This document shows positions 48,552 through 56,853 of a stretch of DNA of 64,000 nt, one piece after another. The translations under genes were made by a program, and so were the position numbers. The stretch is taken from positions 1,116,001-1,180,000 of the forward strand of contig NZ_CP149798.1 of NCBI RefSeq assembly GCF_037940415.1. The letters are read 5' to 3'. Within the stretch, counting starts at the first letter, position 1; each line of letters begins with the position of its first letter. Source of the DNA: Streptomyces sp. f51. GTDB taxonomy: Bacteria; Actinomycetota; Actinomycetes; Streptomycetales; Streptomycetaceae. Under the pieces are notes generated by a model. The model saw only the letters and a list, made by a program, of their open reading frames with translations. It was not told where the DNA came from and made no database searches.

Positions 48552-48935
48552 TCACGCAGCCTTCGGCGCGTTGACGTCCGACGGCAGGGCCTTCTGCGCG
48601 ACCTCGACGAGCGCGGCGAACGCGTTGGCGTCGTTGACGGCCAGCTCCGCGAGGATCTTGCGGTCCACCTCGATGTTGGCGGCCTTCAGACCCTGGATGA
48701 GGCGGTTGTACGTCATGCCGTTCTGGCGGGCCGCAGCGTTGATGCGCTGGATCCACAGCTGACGGAAGTCGCCCTTGCGCTTCTTGCGGTCGTTGTAGTT
48801 GTAGACCAGCGAGTGGGTGACCTGCTCCTTGGCCTTGCGGTACAGGCGCGAACGCTGACCGCGGTAGCCGGAGGCCGCCTCGAGGATTGCCCGGCGCTTC
48901 TTGTGGGCGTTGACTGCCCGCTTGACGCGTGCCAC
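48552..48935 (-). CDS. rplT: 50S ribosomal protein L20
   Basis: 127 residues with the L20 signature [46 protein letters not shown]. It assembles the 50S subunit and in other bacteria also represses its own operon. It is the last gene of infC-rpmI-rplT. Confidence 0.97.
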   Translation of the reverse strand: MARVKRAVNAHKKRRAILEAASGYRGQRSRLYRKAKEQVTHSLVYNYNDRKKRKGDFRQLWIQRINAAARQNGMTYNRLIQGLKAANIEVDRKILAELAVNDANAFAALVEVAQKALPSDVNAPKAA

Positions 48936-49029
48936 TTTTTAACTCCTTGTAGCGGGGCCGTGGTTGGACTCACACGACCCGAAATCGATTGGGTCCCGGA
49001 TCAGACGTGCGGCGCTGGGCGCCGGTACG

Positions 49030-49224
49030 TCACTTGCCGAGAAGCTTCTTGATCTTCGCGGCGTCGCCCGGGGCCATCTCGGCGGTGCCGGTGAGACGGC
49101 GCGTCACGCGGGACGACTTGTGCTCGAGCAGGTGGCGCTTGCCGGCGCGCTCACGGAGCACCTTGCCGGAGCCGGTGATCTTGAAGCGCTTGCTGGCACC
49201 GCTGTGCGACTTGTTCTTCGGCAT
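49030..49224 (-). CDS. rpmI: 50S ribosomal protein L35
   Basis: 64 residues, normal for L35: [22 protein letters not shown] and [19 protein letters not shown]. It lies 107 bases after infC and 94 before rplT in the standard order. GAGGAGA lies a few bases before the ATG. Confidence 0.97.
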   Translation of the reverse strand: MPKNKSHSGASKRFKITGSGKVLRERAGKRHLLEHKSSRVTRRLTGTAEMAPGDAAKIKKLLGK

Positions 49225-49331
49225 AGCGCCGTTCTCTCCTCGTCAGTGGCGTTCCGGTGCCCGGTCGCGGGACCGGGCACGGGTGGAACGTCATATGTAT
49301 CGGTTGACATCCCTGGGCGGGGGCCCTGGGA

Positions 49332-50045
49332 TCAGGCCTCGGCTGATGCCTCGGCCGGGCTCTCGGCCGACTCGGCCTCGACGGGCGCGCTCTCGGTCTC
49401 GACGGGCGCGCTCTCGATGTCGTCACCGTCGGCGGCGACCTCTTCCGCGGCGTTCTGCGAGCGACCCGGGTTGGCCTTCGCTTCCGCCTTGCGAGCAGCC
49501 TGAGCCTCACGGGCCTCGGCCATCGCCTCGGTCTTCTTCTTGTGCGGACCGAGAACCATGATCATGTTTCGGCCGTCCTGCTTCGGGTTCGACTCGATGA
49601 ACCCGAGGTCCTCGACGTCCGTCGCGAGCCGCTGGAGCAGTCGGTAGCCGAGCTCCGGCCGGGACTGCTCGCGACCACGGAACATGATCGTGATCTTGAC
49701 CTTGTCGCCCTGCTTGAGGAACCGGACGACGTGACCCTTTTTGGTGTCGTAGTCGTGCGGGTCGATCTTCGGCCGGAGCTTCATTTCCTTGATGACCGTG
49801 TGCGCCTGGTTCTTGCGCGCCTCACGGGCCTTCATGGCCGACTCGTACTTGAACTTGCCGTAGTCCATGAGCTTGCAGACGGGCGGGCGAGCACTCGCCG
49901 CCACCTCGACCAGGTCGAGGTCGTACTCCTGAGCAAGCTCAAGGGCCTTGGCAAGCGGAACAATCCCGACCTGCTCGCCGCTGGGACCGACAAGTCGCAC
50001 TTCGGGAACGCGAATCCGGTCGTTGATGCGGGGCTCGGTGCTGAT
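49332..50045 (-). CDS. infC: Translation initiation factor IF-3, probable AUC start
   Basis: 237 residues from an ATC at 50045, reading [20 protein letters not shown]. The N-domain, linker and C-domain ([21 protein letters not shown] and [13 protein letters not shown]) are complete. A Streptomyces-type acidic Ala/Glu tail of about 60 residues follows. GAGGAGG lies 4 bases before the ATC, and no ATG, GTG or TTG is as well placed; a GTG at 50069 would put that ribosome site inside the gene. Rare AUU/AUC starts in infC allow IF-3 to repress its own translation, as in E. coli. Confidence 0.93.
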   Translation of the reverse strand: MSTEPRINDRIRVPEVRLVGPSGEQVGIVPLAKALELAQEYDLDLVEVAASARPPVCKLMDYGKFKYESAMKAREARKNQAHTVIKEMKLRPKIDPHDYDTKKGHVVRFLKQGDKVKITIMFRGREQSRPELGYRLLQRLATDVEDLGFIESNPKQDGRNMIMVLGPHKKKTEAMAEAREAQAARKAEAKANPGRSQNAAEEVAADGDDIESAPVETESAPVEAESAESPAEASAEA

Positions 50046-50120
50046 GGATCCTCCTCGGTAGCACCACACGGCGGTCTGGCGGACAGCCGCGTATGTCTCT
50101 GATGACATGGTGACCAACCG

Positions 50121-50149
50121 CCGTGGGGCATGAAAAATGCCCCGGACGG
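50121..50149 (-). promoter_or_regulatory. Stable hairpin in the infC leader
   Basis: GGGGCAT-TTTTC-ATGCCCC read on the minus strand (50125-50143), extended by CCGT/ACGG pairs. It lies about 80 bases before the infC start. No T-tract follows, so it may act in leader folding or operon control rather than as a terminator. Confidence 0.55.
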
Positions 50150-50469
50150 GACACAGGCGGGGCTCCATAGCAACCGGAGCACCGCCGCGGTCTGCCGCGG
50201 GGCGCGCATTCGGGCGACTCCATCGTCCGTACGGAACGATGGCGGCCGCCTGACCGGATGACCTGCCGTCCCGGAGGACAGTCAGGTGGGAGATCGGAGC
50301 CTCCACTTGTGGGCCGGGCACATCGTGTCCGGCCGGTCGTTACACAAGGTTAGCAGTTCCGCCGGGCAGGCGCTAACCGGAGGCCTTCTCACCGCCGCAC
50401 ACCGGGGCGGAGCCGCCCTCGTCCACGGCCCGGACGACTCCCGTGGACGGGGGCACGCGCGCCGGGGCC

Positions 50470-50475
50470 TATCGT
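50470..50475 (+). promoter_or_regulatory. -10 hexamer TATCGT, leaderless start of the DUF1844 gene
   Basis: TATCGT ends 7 bases before the ATG at 50483, where transcription should begin. The GAGG before the ATG is too close to serve as a ribosome site. Confidence 0.5.
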
Positions 50476-50482
50476 GTGAGGC

Positions 50483-50839
50483 ATGAGTGACACCCCTCCC
50501 CAGAACCCCGACTTCGACACCATGACCCGCGACATCGCCGAGGTCCCCGCGGTCGAGGTCATCGTGACGGTCGCCGTGAACCTGATGAGCGCCGCCGCCG
50601 TGAAGCTCGGTCTCACCGAGGAGGGCGACGAGCACAAGGACCTGGACGAGGCGCGCAAGCTGGTCACCGCGCTCGCCGGTCTGCTCGACGCGAGCACGAC
50701 CGAGATCAGCTCCTTCCACGCGGCACCGCTGCGCGACGGCCTGAAGTCCCTCCAGCTGGCCTTCCGCGAGGCGTCCCTCGTCCCGGACGAGCCGGGCCAG
50801 GGCCCCGGCGAGAAGTACACGGGCCCCGTCTACGGCTGA
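50483..50839 (+). CDS. DUF1844 family protein
   Basis: 118 residues with the DUF1844 core EVPAVEVIVTVAVNLMSAAAVKLGLTEE and DLDEARKLVTALAGLLDASTTEISSFHAAPLRDGLKSLQLAFREA. Small, soluble, helical, with no known activity. The family is usually found beside infC in actinomycetes, as here (divergent). Ends at a bidirectional terminator. Confidence 0.9.
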   Translation: MSDTPPQNPDFDTMTRDIAEVPAVEVIVTVAVNLMSAAAVKLGLTEEGDEHKDLDEARKLVTALAGLLDASTTEISSFHAAPLRDGLKSLQLAFREASLVPDEPGQGPGEKYTGPVYG

Positions 50840-50845
50840 TCCGAG

Positions 50846-50881
50846 GCCCGTGTCCGTACGGAACGTCCTACGGACACGGGC
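50846..50881. terminator. Bidirectional terminator between DUF1844 and SseB-type genes
   Basis: A 13-bp perfect stem (50846-50858 with 50869-50881) and a 10-base loop between convergent genes. Confidence 0.85.
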
Positions 50882-50893
50882 CCGCCCGCGTAC

Positions 50894-51625
50894 CTATCCG
50901 CGTACGTACAGGGGCTCGCCCGGAGGTGTCGCCCCGGCCGGCAGCAGTGCCAGGTCGAGGCCGCGCACCAGGCGGGCCCTCAGTGTTTCGTCGGCCGCGA
51001 GCCGCTCGGCCACCGCGCGGGCGGTCTCGGCGGGGGCGGCCGACGCGTCGAGCACCAGCGCGAGGGTGCCGTCCGCCGGACCCGGGCCGAGATGCGCCCG
51101 GACGACCAGGGGCTCGGCGGCCACCGCGGCCCGTACCGCCTCGACCACGGCCGGGTCGGCCAGCGGGTCGGCGGTCGTACGCCCCTCGGCGAGCGCCAGC
51201 AGGGCCGATCCGGTCAGCTCGTAGGACACCGGCCCGGCCAGGTCCACCACGATCGTGTCGGCCTTCTCGTGCGCCGCCGCCTCCAGCACCTGATTCAGGC
51301 GTACGGCCACGGGGCGGGCCTCGGGATCCCAGCGGGCCAGCGAGTCCGTGGAGGTGAAGGCGGGCAGGGCCGTGCGGTTCCCGGCCTTGAGCGTGGGGAC
51401 CGCCATGTCGCTGGTCTTCTCCCGGCGCAGCCCGTTCTCGTCCTCCTCGACCTCGCCGAGGATCGCCACGACGGGGACGAGCAGCCGGGCACCCGTGAGC
51501 GCCTCCAGGACCGGCGGTACGGCGGCGCGGTCGGCGGACCAGGCCGCGAGCGCGGCGCTCAGCCGGGGGTCGGCCGAGCCGTCGTCGTCGGAGAAGCCGG
51601 AGTCGGGAATGTTCTTGTTCGCCAC
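50894..51625 (-). CDS. SseB-type protein
   Basis: 243 residues from a GTG at 51625. The pattern of LSAALAAWSADRAAVPPVLEALTGARLLVPVVAI, then DMAVPTLKAGNRTALPAFTSTDSLARWDPEARPVAV, matches the SseB N-terminal domain family. The C-terminal half has RAAVAAEPLVVRAHLGPGPADGTLALVLDASA. The name comes from a Salmonella secretion protein, but actinobacterial members are cytoplasmic proteins of unknown role. The longer frame to 51721 has no ribosome site. Confidence 0.82.
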   Translation of the reverse strand: MANKNIPDSGFSDDDGSADPRLSAALAAWSADRAAVPPVLEALTGARLLVPVVAILGEVEEDENGLRREKTSDMAVPTLKAGNRTALPAFTSTDSLARWDPEARPVAVRLNQVLEAAAHEKADTIVVDLAGPVSYELTGSALLALAEGRTTADPLADPAVVEAVRAAVAAEPLVVRAHLGPGPADGTLALVLDASAAPAETARAVAERLAADETLRARLVRGLDLALLPAGATPPGEPLYVRG

Positions 51626-51774
51626 GGTCCCCGACCCTATCGGGGGGATGCTGCTGCGCCTGTGCGGCCCCTGAAACACGGAGCCGACGGGATTCACGCG
51701 TTTCTCAGACTTCGCTGACACACCTCTAACAAGCGTCTAACCGCGGGCACAGCCGGGCCGTCCAGCATCGCCGG

Positions 51775-52737
51775 ATGGACCGTCACAGAGCACGCGGGCG
51801 TCGCGCCCGGCCCTCCCGGCGCACGCCGCTCCTCTCCGTCGCGGTGGCCTCCGTCGTCCTCGTCGGCGCCACGGCGGCCGGGACCGTGTACGTGAAGGCG
51901 CAGGCGCACGACGGCACCGCCGCCGTATCGTCGGCCGCGCCGGCATCGCCCTCTGCGTCGCCGGCCGGGAGCGAGGAGGCATCGGTGGAACCTGTGGCGG
52001 AGCCCTCCGTGGACCGCGACGCACTGCTCGCGAAGGCCCTGAAGTCGGTGACGGTGGCGGCCGGGGCGAAGACGTCGGTCGCCGTCCTCGACGTCGACTC
52101 CGGTGAGAGCGCCGCCCACGGGGACGCGGCCTTCGACACCGCGAGCATCGTCAAGGTGAACATCCTGGCCGCGCTGCTGCTCCAGGCGCAGGACGCGGAC
52201 CGGCATCTCACCGCGCGGGAGAAGACGTACGCCACCGCGATGATCGAGAACAGCGACAACGCGTCGGCGTCCGCGCTGTGGGCGGCGATCGGCCGCGCCG
52301 ACGGGCTGGACGCGGCGAACAGACGCTTCGGGCTGACGTCCACGCAGGGCGGCGACGGCGAGCTGTGGGGGCTGACCCAGACCACCGCGGGCGATCAACT
52401 GAAGCTGCTCCGGCAGGTGTTCGGGAAGGGCTCCCGGCTCAGCGCGAGTTCGCGGTCCTATGTCCAGGGGCTGATGGGCGAGATCGAGGCCGACCAGCAG
52501 TGGGGGGTGTCGGCCGCGGCCGACGGTTCTCAATGGGCGCTGAAGAACGGGTGGTTGGCGCGCAGCACGACCGGGCTGTGGGACGTCAACAGCATCGGGC
52601 GGATCTCGGCGGACGGCCACGAGTATCTGGTGGCGACCCTCTCGAACGGCAACTCCACGCAGGCGAAGGGCATTTCGCTGGTGGAGGCGGTGTCGAAGGC
52701 CGCGGTGTCCGCGTTCCGGGACACGGCGGAGGACTGA
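51775..52737 (+). CDS. Secreted class A beta-lactamase-fold serine hydrolase
   Basis: 320 residues. A basic N-terminus with one hydrophobic segment (18-40) exports or anchors it; an Ala/Ser/Pro linker follows. The penicillin-binding motifs are SIVK (Ser124, Lys127), SDN (160-162) and KNG (257-259) in place of the usual KTG. The fold suggests a peptidase or esterase acting on cell-wall-like substrates; resistance activity is uncertain because the omega-loop Glu is not obvious. It converges on the mycosin gene 34 bases away. Confidence 0.85.
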   Translation: MDRHRARGRRARPSRRTPLLSVAVASVVLVGATAAGTVYVKAQAHDGTAAVSSAAPASPSASPAGSEEASVEPVAEPSVDRDALLAKALKSVTVAAGAKTSVAVLDVDSGESAAHGDAAFDTASIVKVNILAALLLQAQDADRHLTAREKTYATAMIENSDNASASALWAAIGRADGLDAANRRFGLTSTQGGDGELWGLTQTTAGDQLKLLRQVFGKGSRLSASSRSYVQGLMGEIEADQQWGVSAAADGSQWALKNGWLARSTTGLWDVNSIGRISADGHEYLVATLSNGNSTQAKGISLVEAVSKAAVSAFRDTAED

Positions 52738-52771
52738 GACCGCTCCGGGTCGCGGGCGGTTCGGGTTGTGC

Positions 52772-54073
52772 CTAGGAGCGTTCGAAGGGGTTCGGGAATC
52801 TGCGGCCGCGCCAGAGGAAAACCGCCCCCGTCAGCAGGGCCAGGCCCAGGGCGCCCGCGAGGGGAGCGGCCCAGTCGGTCGAACTGCCGCCGCCGTCGGG
52901 GGCGTCGGGGCCGGTGCCGAAGTACTTGTGGCCGTACTCGGCCGACCTGAGCCCCTCCGGCTTGAGCCGGCCCGCCGCCTTGATGGCCGCCGCGGGGTCG
53001 ACGAAGCCGAAGCCGCGGGAGTCGTCACGGCCCCCGGAGGGCACGTTGCGCGCGGTGTCCTCCAGCAGCTTCTTGATCTGCGCCGGGGACAGTCCCGGGT
53101 GGGCCGCCTTGACGAGCGCGACCGCTCCGGAGACGAACGCGGACGCCGCGCTGGTCCCCCAGCCCTCGTAGTAGCGGTCGTCCGGGTCGGCGATGACCAC
53201 GTCGACGCCGGGGGCGCTGACGGTGGCGTACCAGCGGCGGGTGGAGAAGGACGCGTGGGTTCCGTACCGGTCGACGGCGGTCGCGGCGATCACGCCCGGG
53301 TAGGCGGCGGGGTACGAGATGTGGTCGCCCTTCTCCCCGCCGTTGCCGGCCGAGGCGACGACCGCGACGCCCTTCTTCAGCGCGTACTGGACGGCCTCGT
53401 CCTCGGCGGGTTCGGGGTGGGCGGAGCTGGAGTCGTCGCCGAGGGAGAGGTTGATGACGTCGGCGCCGTGGTCGGTGGCCCAGCGGATGCCCTCGGCGAG
53501 CGCGTTGCCGCGGGTGTTGCGGGCCTTGGAGCGGGCCGGGTCCTTGTCCTCCAGGATGACGCGGACCGGCAGGATCCTCGCCTCCGGAGCGATGCCCATG
53601 ACGCCGTTGGCGTCGCCCGGCCCGTGCCCGTGTCCGGCGATGATGCCCGCCATGGCGGTGCCGTGCCGGGCCCAGGAGCGGTCGCCCCGGCTCGCGCCGA
53701 AGCCGACCATGTCCTTCTCGGCGAGCACATTTCCCTTGAGGTCCGGGTGCAGGGCGTCGACGCCGGTGTCGAGGACGGCGACGGTGATGCCCTTGCCCTT
53801 CGTCGTGCGCCAGGCCTGCTGCGTGTGCATGGCGTCGAGGCCCCACTGCTGGGCGCGGATGCCGTCGGCGTGCGCGGCGGTGGAGGGCACCAGCGCGAGG
53901 GAGGCGGCGAGCGCGGCGGCGAGGGCACCGGACCTGCGCGAGAGCGGAGGGCGGCGGGTCTCCCCGGCCGGGCGCGGGCGGCGGCGGACGCCGTCGGCGG
54001 GGGTCGGCGCGCCTTCGGCCGCGGTTCCGTGGGGCTGCCGGTCGCGGCCGTCGGGGCCGTCGTCGCGGGTCAT
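52772..54073 (-). CDS. Mycosin-like (MycP/S8) membrane-anchored subtilase
   Basis: 433 residues. A signal peptide (about 48-69), then the subtilase domain with catalytic Asp102 (LDTGVD), His137 (RHGTAMAG) and Ser308 (GTSAASAFVSG), and a C-terminal membrane segment (about 405-425) with a short basic tail. This is the build of type VII secretion mycosins. No ESX core gene (EccB-E, WXG100) is near, so it is an orphan. Its ATG overlaps the stop of the 838-residue membrane protein gene (ATGA), which makes that protein the most likely partner or substrate. Confidence 0.88.
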   Translation of the reverse strand: MTRDDGPDGRDRQPHGTAAEGAPTPADGVRRRPRPAGETRRPPLSRRSGALAAALAASLALVPSTAAHADGIRAQQWGLDAMHTQQAWRTTKGKGITVAVLDTGVDALHPDLKGNVLAEKDMVGFGASRGDRSWARHGTAMAGIIAGHGHGPGDANGVMGIAPEARILPVRVILEDKDPARSKARNTRGNALAEGIRWATDHGADVINLSLGDDSSSAHPEPAEDEAVQYALKKGVAVVASAGNGGEKGDHISYPAAYPGVIAATAVDRYGTHASFSTRRWYATVSAPGVDVVIADPDDRYYEGWGTSAASAFVSGAVALVKAAHPGLSPAQIKKLLEDTARNVPSGGRDDSRGFGFVDPAAAIKAAGRLKPEGLRSAEYGHKYFGTGPDAPDGGGSSTDWAAPLAGALGLALLTGAVFLWRGRRFPNPFERS

Positions 54074-56586
54074 GACGGCTCCTCCGTGGACGACTTGACG
54101 GTCTTGCGGAGTCCTCGCTCGACCCGGTCGGCGAGGCCCTTCGCCTCGTGGCCGAGGCCCGCCTGGGCCGCGGGCGTGGTCGCGTCCGGTTTCATCGCGT
54201 CGGCGGCGGGCTGCGGGGCGGCGACCGTGCGGCCGTCGGCGAACCCGGAGACGGCGAACACGACGACGGGGGCGTCCGTGAGGACGGACTCGGTCCAGGA
54301 GGCGCGCTGGGCCCTGCCGAACCCGGCGGCGTCGGTGCCCTTGGCCGCGTACGGAAGGGGCAGCAGGTCGGTACGCCGGTCCAGGCCGTCCTTGGCGAAG
54401 CGGGCCTTGAGGGAGGTCATGCCCGCCGCGTCCGTCTTGGTGAACAGCAGGCCGACGGTGGTGACATGACTGCGGGTCGCGTCCACGTAGGTGGCCCGCA
54501 GCAGACGCAGACAGCCGACGGGGGCGAGGGCCCGGCGCAGCAGCGGGTCGAAGGCGTCCTTGCAGCCGGTGTCGGGGGCGACCGCGATCCGTGTCCAGGT
54601 GCGGTCGGAACCCCCGGGACCGGCTCCTTCGCCGTCCACGGTCGGCGGGAAGAGCCGGTCCACGGGCACGCTGTGCCACAGCTCCCCTGCCGTGGCGAAG
54701 GCGCCGGGCGAACCGGGTCCGTCCGTGCCGTCGCCGGTGAGCCAACTCCCGGTCACCGCACCGCCGATGAGCCCGATCCCGAGAACGACACAGGCCGCCG
54801 CGGTCACGAGACGGGAGCGGCTTCCCCCGCGCGTCCGCCCGGTGTCGCCGCCGTACGTGTCGGGCTCCGCGAACGATACGAAGGGACGCTCGGGGCCGGG
54901 GGCCGCGGGGCCGGGAGTCACGAACGGAGAAGGCGCCGGGGGCGGCGACGAGGGGAGGGACGGGGGCGGGACGAACGGGGGTGCGGCGGCCTGCCGGTCG
55001 TCCCGTGCGGGTCGGGGCACTCCCGCGGTGCGCGGGGCTTCGTCGGGACGCGCCGGCCCGGCGGACGCGGGCGGGGTGTCCGGAAAACGCGCGGAGGCCG
55101 CGGGGGGCGGCGGGCTCACGGGCGCCGTGCGGCCCTCGGGACGCAGGTGCGGATACCGCAGGCCCTCCGGCCGCGCCCCGGTGCCGGACCGCTGCACGGC
55201 GGCCTCCCCCACCGGCCGCTGCGGAGCCGCCGAGTCCTCCGCCGGAGAGCTCAGCGGGGCGGCTTCCGACGCGGCCTGGCGCGGTGCGCGGGACGCAGAC
55301 GAACCGGTCTGCGCGGCCTGACCGGGAGCGCCGGACGCAGGCGAACCCGTCTGCGCGAATGACGGCGCGGCCTGGCCGGACGCAGGCGACCCGGTGTACC
55401 CGGGGCGCGGCGCGGCCTGACGCGGGGCGCCGGACGCAGGCGGACCCGTCTGCTCGGACCGGGATGTGTCAGGGCCCCTCGTGTCGTACGAGCCGGGCAG
55501 CGGTTCGTCGGACACCGGTGTGCCGGTCGGAGTGGACCGTCGCGCGTCGCGCCCCGGCGTACCGGACGGACCCGAACGCGGTGCGGCGGACACCGGTGTG
55601 CCGGCCGGAGTGGACCGTCGCGCGTCGCGCCCCGGCGTACCGGACGGACCCGAACGCGGTGCGGCGGACGCCGGTGTGCCGTCCGGGGCGGACGGTCCCG
55701 CGTCGGAGTCCGGCGTACCGGACGGCGCGGACCACGGCCGGCCGGGCGAGACGGACTCCGGTGCGGCAGGGGAGGCCGCTCCCGGGACACCGGCCCCGGT
55801 GGGCCTCGACGTGCGGGGCGCGGCCTGCCCCGGCGAGCCCGTGCCACCGGTCGACACCGATGTCTGCCCGGCGGACGAAGCGGCTCCGGGGGTACCGGGC
55901 GCGGCGGCCCGCGGGCGGACGAGCGAGGTGGGCCTCTTCGCAGCTGGCACGGCCGATTCCGCCCTGCCGGACGGGGCGGCGCCCGGCACGCCGGAGGCGG
56001 GCGGACCGGACCGGTCCGGCGTGGACGGCGGCGCGGTGGGCTGCGGCGGCACGGACGGGACCGAGCCGCGCGGCGGACCCGCGGGGCGCGGCGGACCCGC
56101 CGGAACGCGGCCGGACGCAGCCTGCCCGTATCCGGAGGCGGTTGCGGGCGGACCGAACACGGACGCCGACGCCGACGCCGACTGTCCAGCCTCCGTGGAG
56201 GACCTGGGTCGTCCGAACCCGGAAGAGGACTCACCCTGTCCGGATCCGGAAGAGGGCGCGACCTGACCGAACCCCGACGAGGTCAAGGACTGTCCGGACC
56301 CGGACGGTGACGCGGGCTGTCCGGATCCCGACGTGGCTGCGGTCCGGTCGGAGCCCCGGGCGGGTGCGGGTCGTTCCGGTCCCGGGAGCCGGCCCGACGG
56401 GGTCGAGGGCGGGTTCTCTGCGGACCAGTCCTCGCCGGCCGACAGGTCCGGCCCGGGCGGGCGGTCCGGCTTCGGCGGGACCTCGGCCGGGGGGTGGCCC
56501 GGAGCCGGGGGGGTCGCGGGCCCCTGGGAGCCCGGCGGAACGGAAGGGCGCCGGGGATTCGAGGCGCGCCGCGCTTCCGTACTCAT
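54070..56586 (-). CDS. Large Pro/Ser/Gly-rich membrane protein with an extracytoplasmic domain
   Basis: 838 residues. The first about 600 are disordered and rich in Pro, Ser, Gly, Ala and Thr, with short periodic motifs (SGSGQ-like, then SGPSGTPGRDARRSTP). One membrane segment (about 600-625, VTAAACVVLGIGLIGGAV) follows. The last about 210 residues form a globular domain with FDPLLRRALAPVGCLRLLRATY, VGLLFTKTDAAGMTSL and VVVFAVSGFADGR; two Cys may pair. The long cytoplasmic tail with an outer sensor-like domain and the coupled mycosin suggest a scaffold or sensor cleaved outside. The ATG at 56586 follows GGGGGG; no family name is known to me. Confidence 0.8.
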   Translation of the reverse strand: MSTEARRASNPRRPSVPPGSQGPATPPAPGHPPAEVPPKPDRPPGPDLSAGEDWSAENPPSTPSGRLPGPERPAPARGSDRTAATSGSGQPASPSGSGQSLTSSGFGQVAPSSGSGQGESSSGFGRPRSSTEAGQSASASASVFGPPATASGYGQAASGRVPAGPPRPAGPPRGSVPSVPPQPTAPPSTPDRSGPPASGVPGAAPSGRAESAVPAAKRPTSLVRPRAAAPGTPGAASSAGQTSVSTGGTGSPGQAAPRTSRPTGAGVPGAASPAAPESVSPGRPWSAPSGTPDSDAGPSAPDGTPASAAPRSGPSGTPGRDARRSTPAGTPVSAAPRSGPSGTPGRDARRSTPTGTPVSDEPLPGSYDTRGPDTSRSEQTGPPASGAPRQAAPRPGYTGSPASGQAAPSFAQTGSPASGAPGQAAQTGSSASRAPRQAASEAAPLSSPAEDSAAPQRPVGEAAVQRSGTGARPEGLRYPHLRPEGRTAPVSPPPPAASARFPDTPPASAGPARPDEAPRTAGVPRPARDDRQAAAPPFVPPPSLPSSPPPAPSPFVTPGPAAPGPERPFVSFAEPDTYGGDTGRTRGGSRSRLVTAAACVVLGIGLIGGAVTGSWLTGDGTDGPGSPGAFATAGELWHSVPVDRLFPPTVDGEGAGPGGSDRTWTRIAVAPDTGCKDAFDPLLRRALAPVGCLRLLRATYVDATRSHVTTVGLLFTKTDAAGMTSLKARFAKDGLDRRTDLLPLPYAAKGTDAAGFGRAQRASWTESVLTDAPVVVFAVSGFADGRTVAAPQPAADAMKPDATTPAAQAGLGHEAKGLADRVERGLRKTVKSSTEEPS
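55511..55690 (-). repeat. 78-bp in-frame tandem repeat in the Pro-rich protein gene
   Basis: Copies at 55511-55588 and 55589-55666 differ at one base (T/C in GGTCGG/GGCCGG). A third, diverged copy starts at 55667. Each unit encodes 26 residues in the disordered region (about residues 307-358 of the protein). Confidence 0.88.
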
Positions 56587-56853
56587 GCACCCCCCGTTTC
56601 CTCGTACCGGGCTGTCGGACGCCCCGTAACTCGGCGAGCCGTTCGTGTGCGCGAGAGGTTCACCACGGGCACGCATACCCGCACCGGTGGACCGTCACCC
56701 CGGGCAGGGTCCGCCGGGGCAAGGACGTACCTCCCTGCGTCCGCGTCACTCTACGGGTTGACGAGCGCCGGACGGGAACCAGTCCGAGGCCCCGGGGCAT
56801 CTGCCCGGAACGTCCCCCTACCCTGCGGTAATGGAGTCTGGCAGTCTTCGCTC

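Larger units (their letters stand above)
50046..50482. other. Divergent region and long infC leader
   Basis: About 440 bases between infC and the DUF1844 gene. It contains a stable hairpin at 50125-50143 in the infC leader and the leaderless promoter of the plus-strand gene near 50470. The frame open to 50321 ahead of infC is not supported as protein. Confidence 0.5.

Noticed and set aside
52772-54073. Mycosin as evidence for an ESX secretion locus
   Set aside because: No EccB, EccC, EccD, EccE or WXG100 gene is present within the window on either side.
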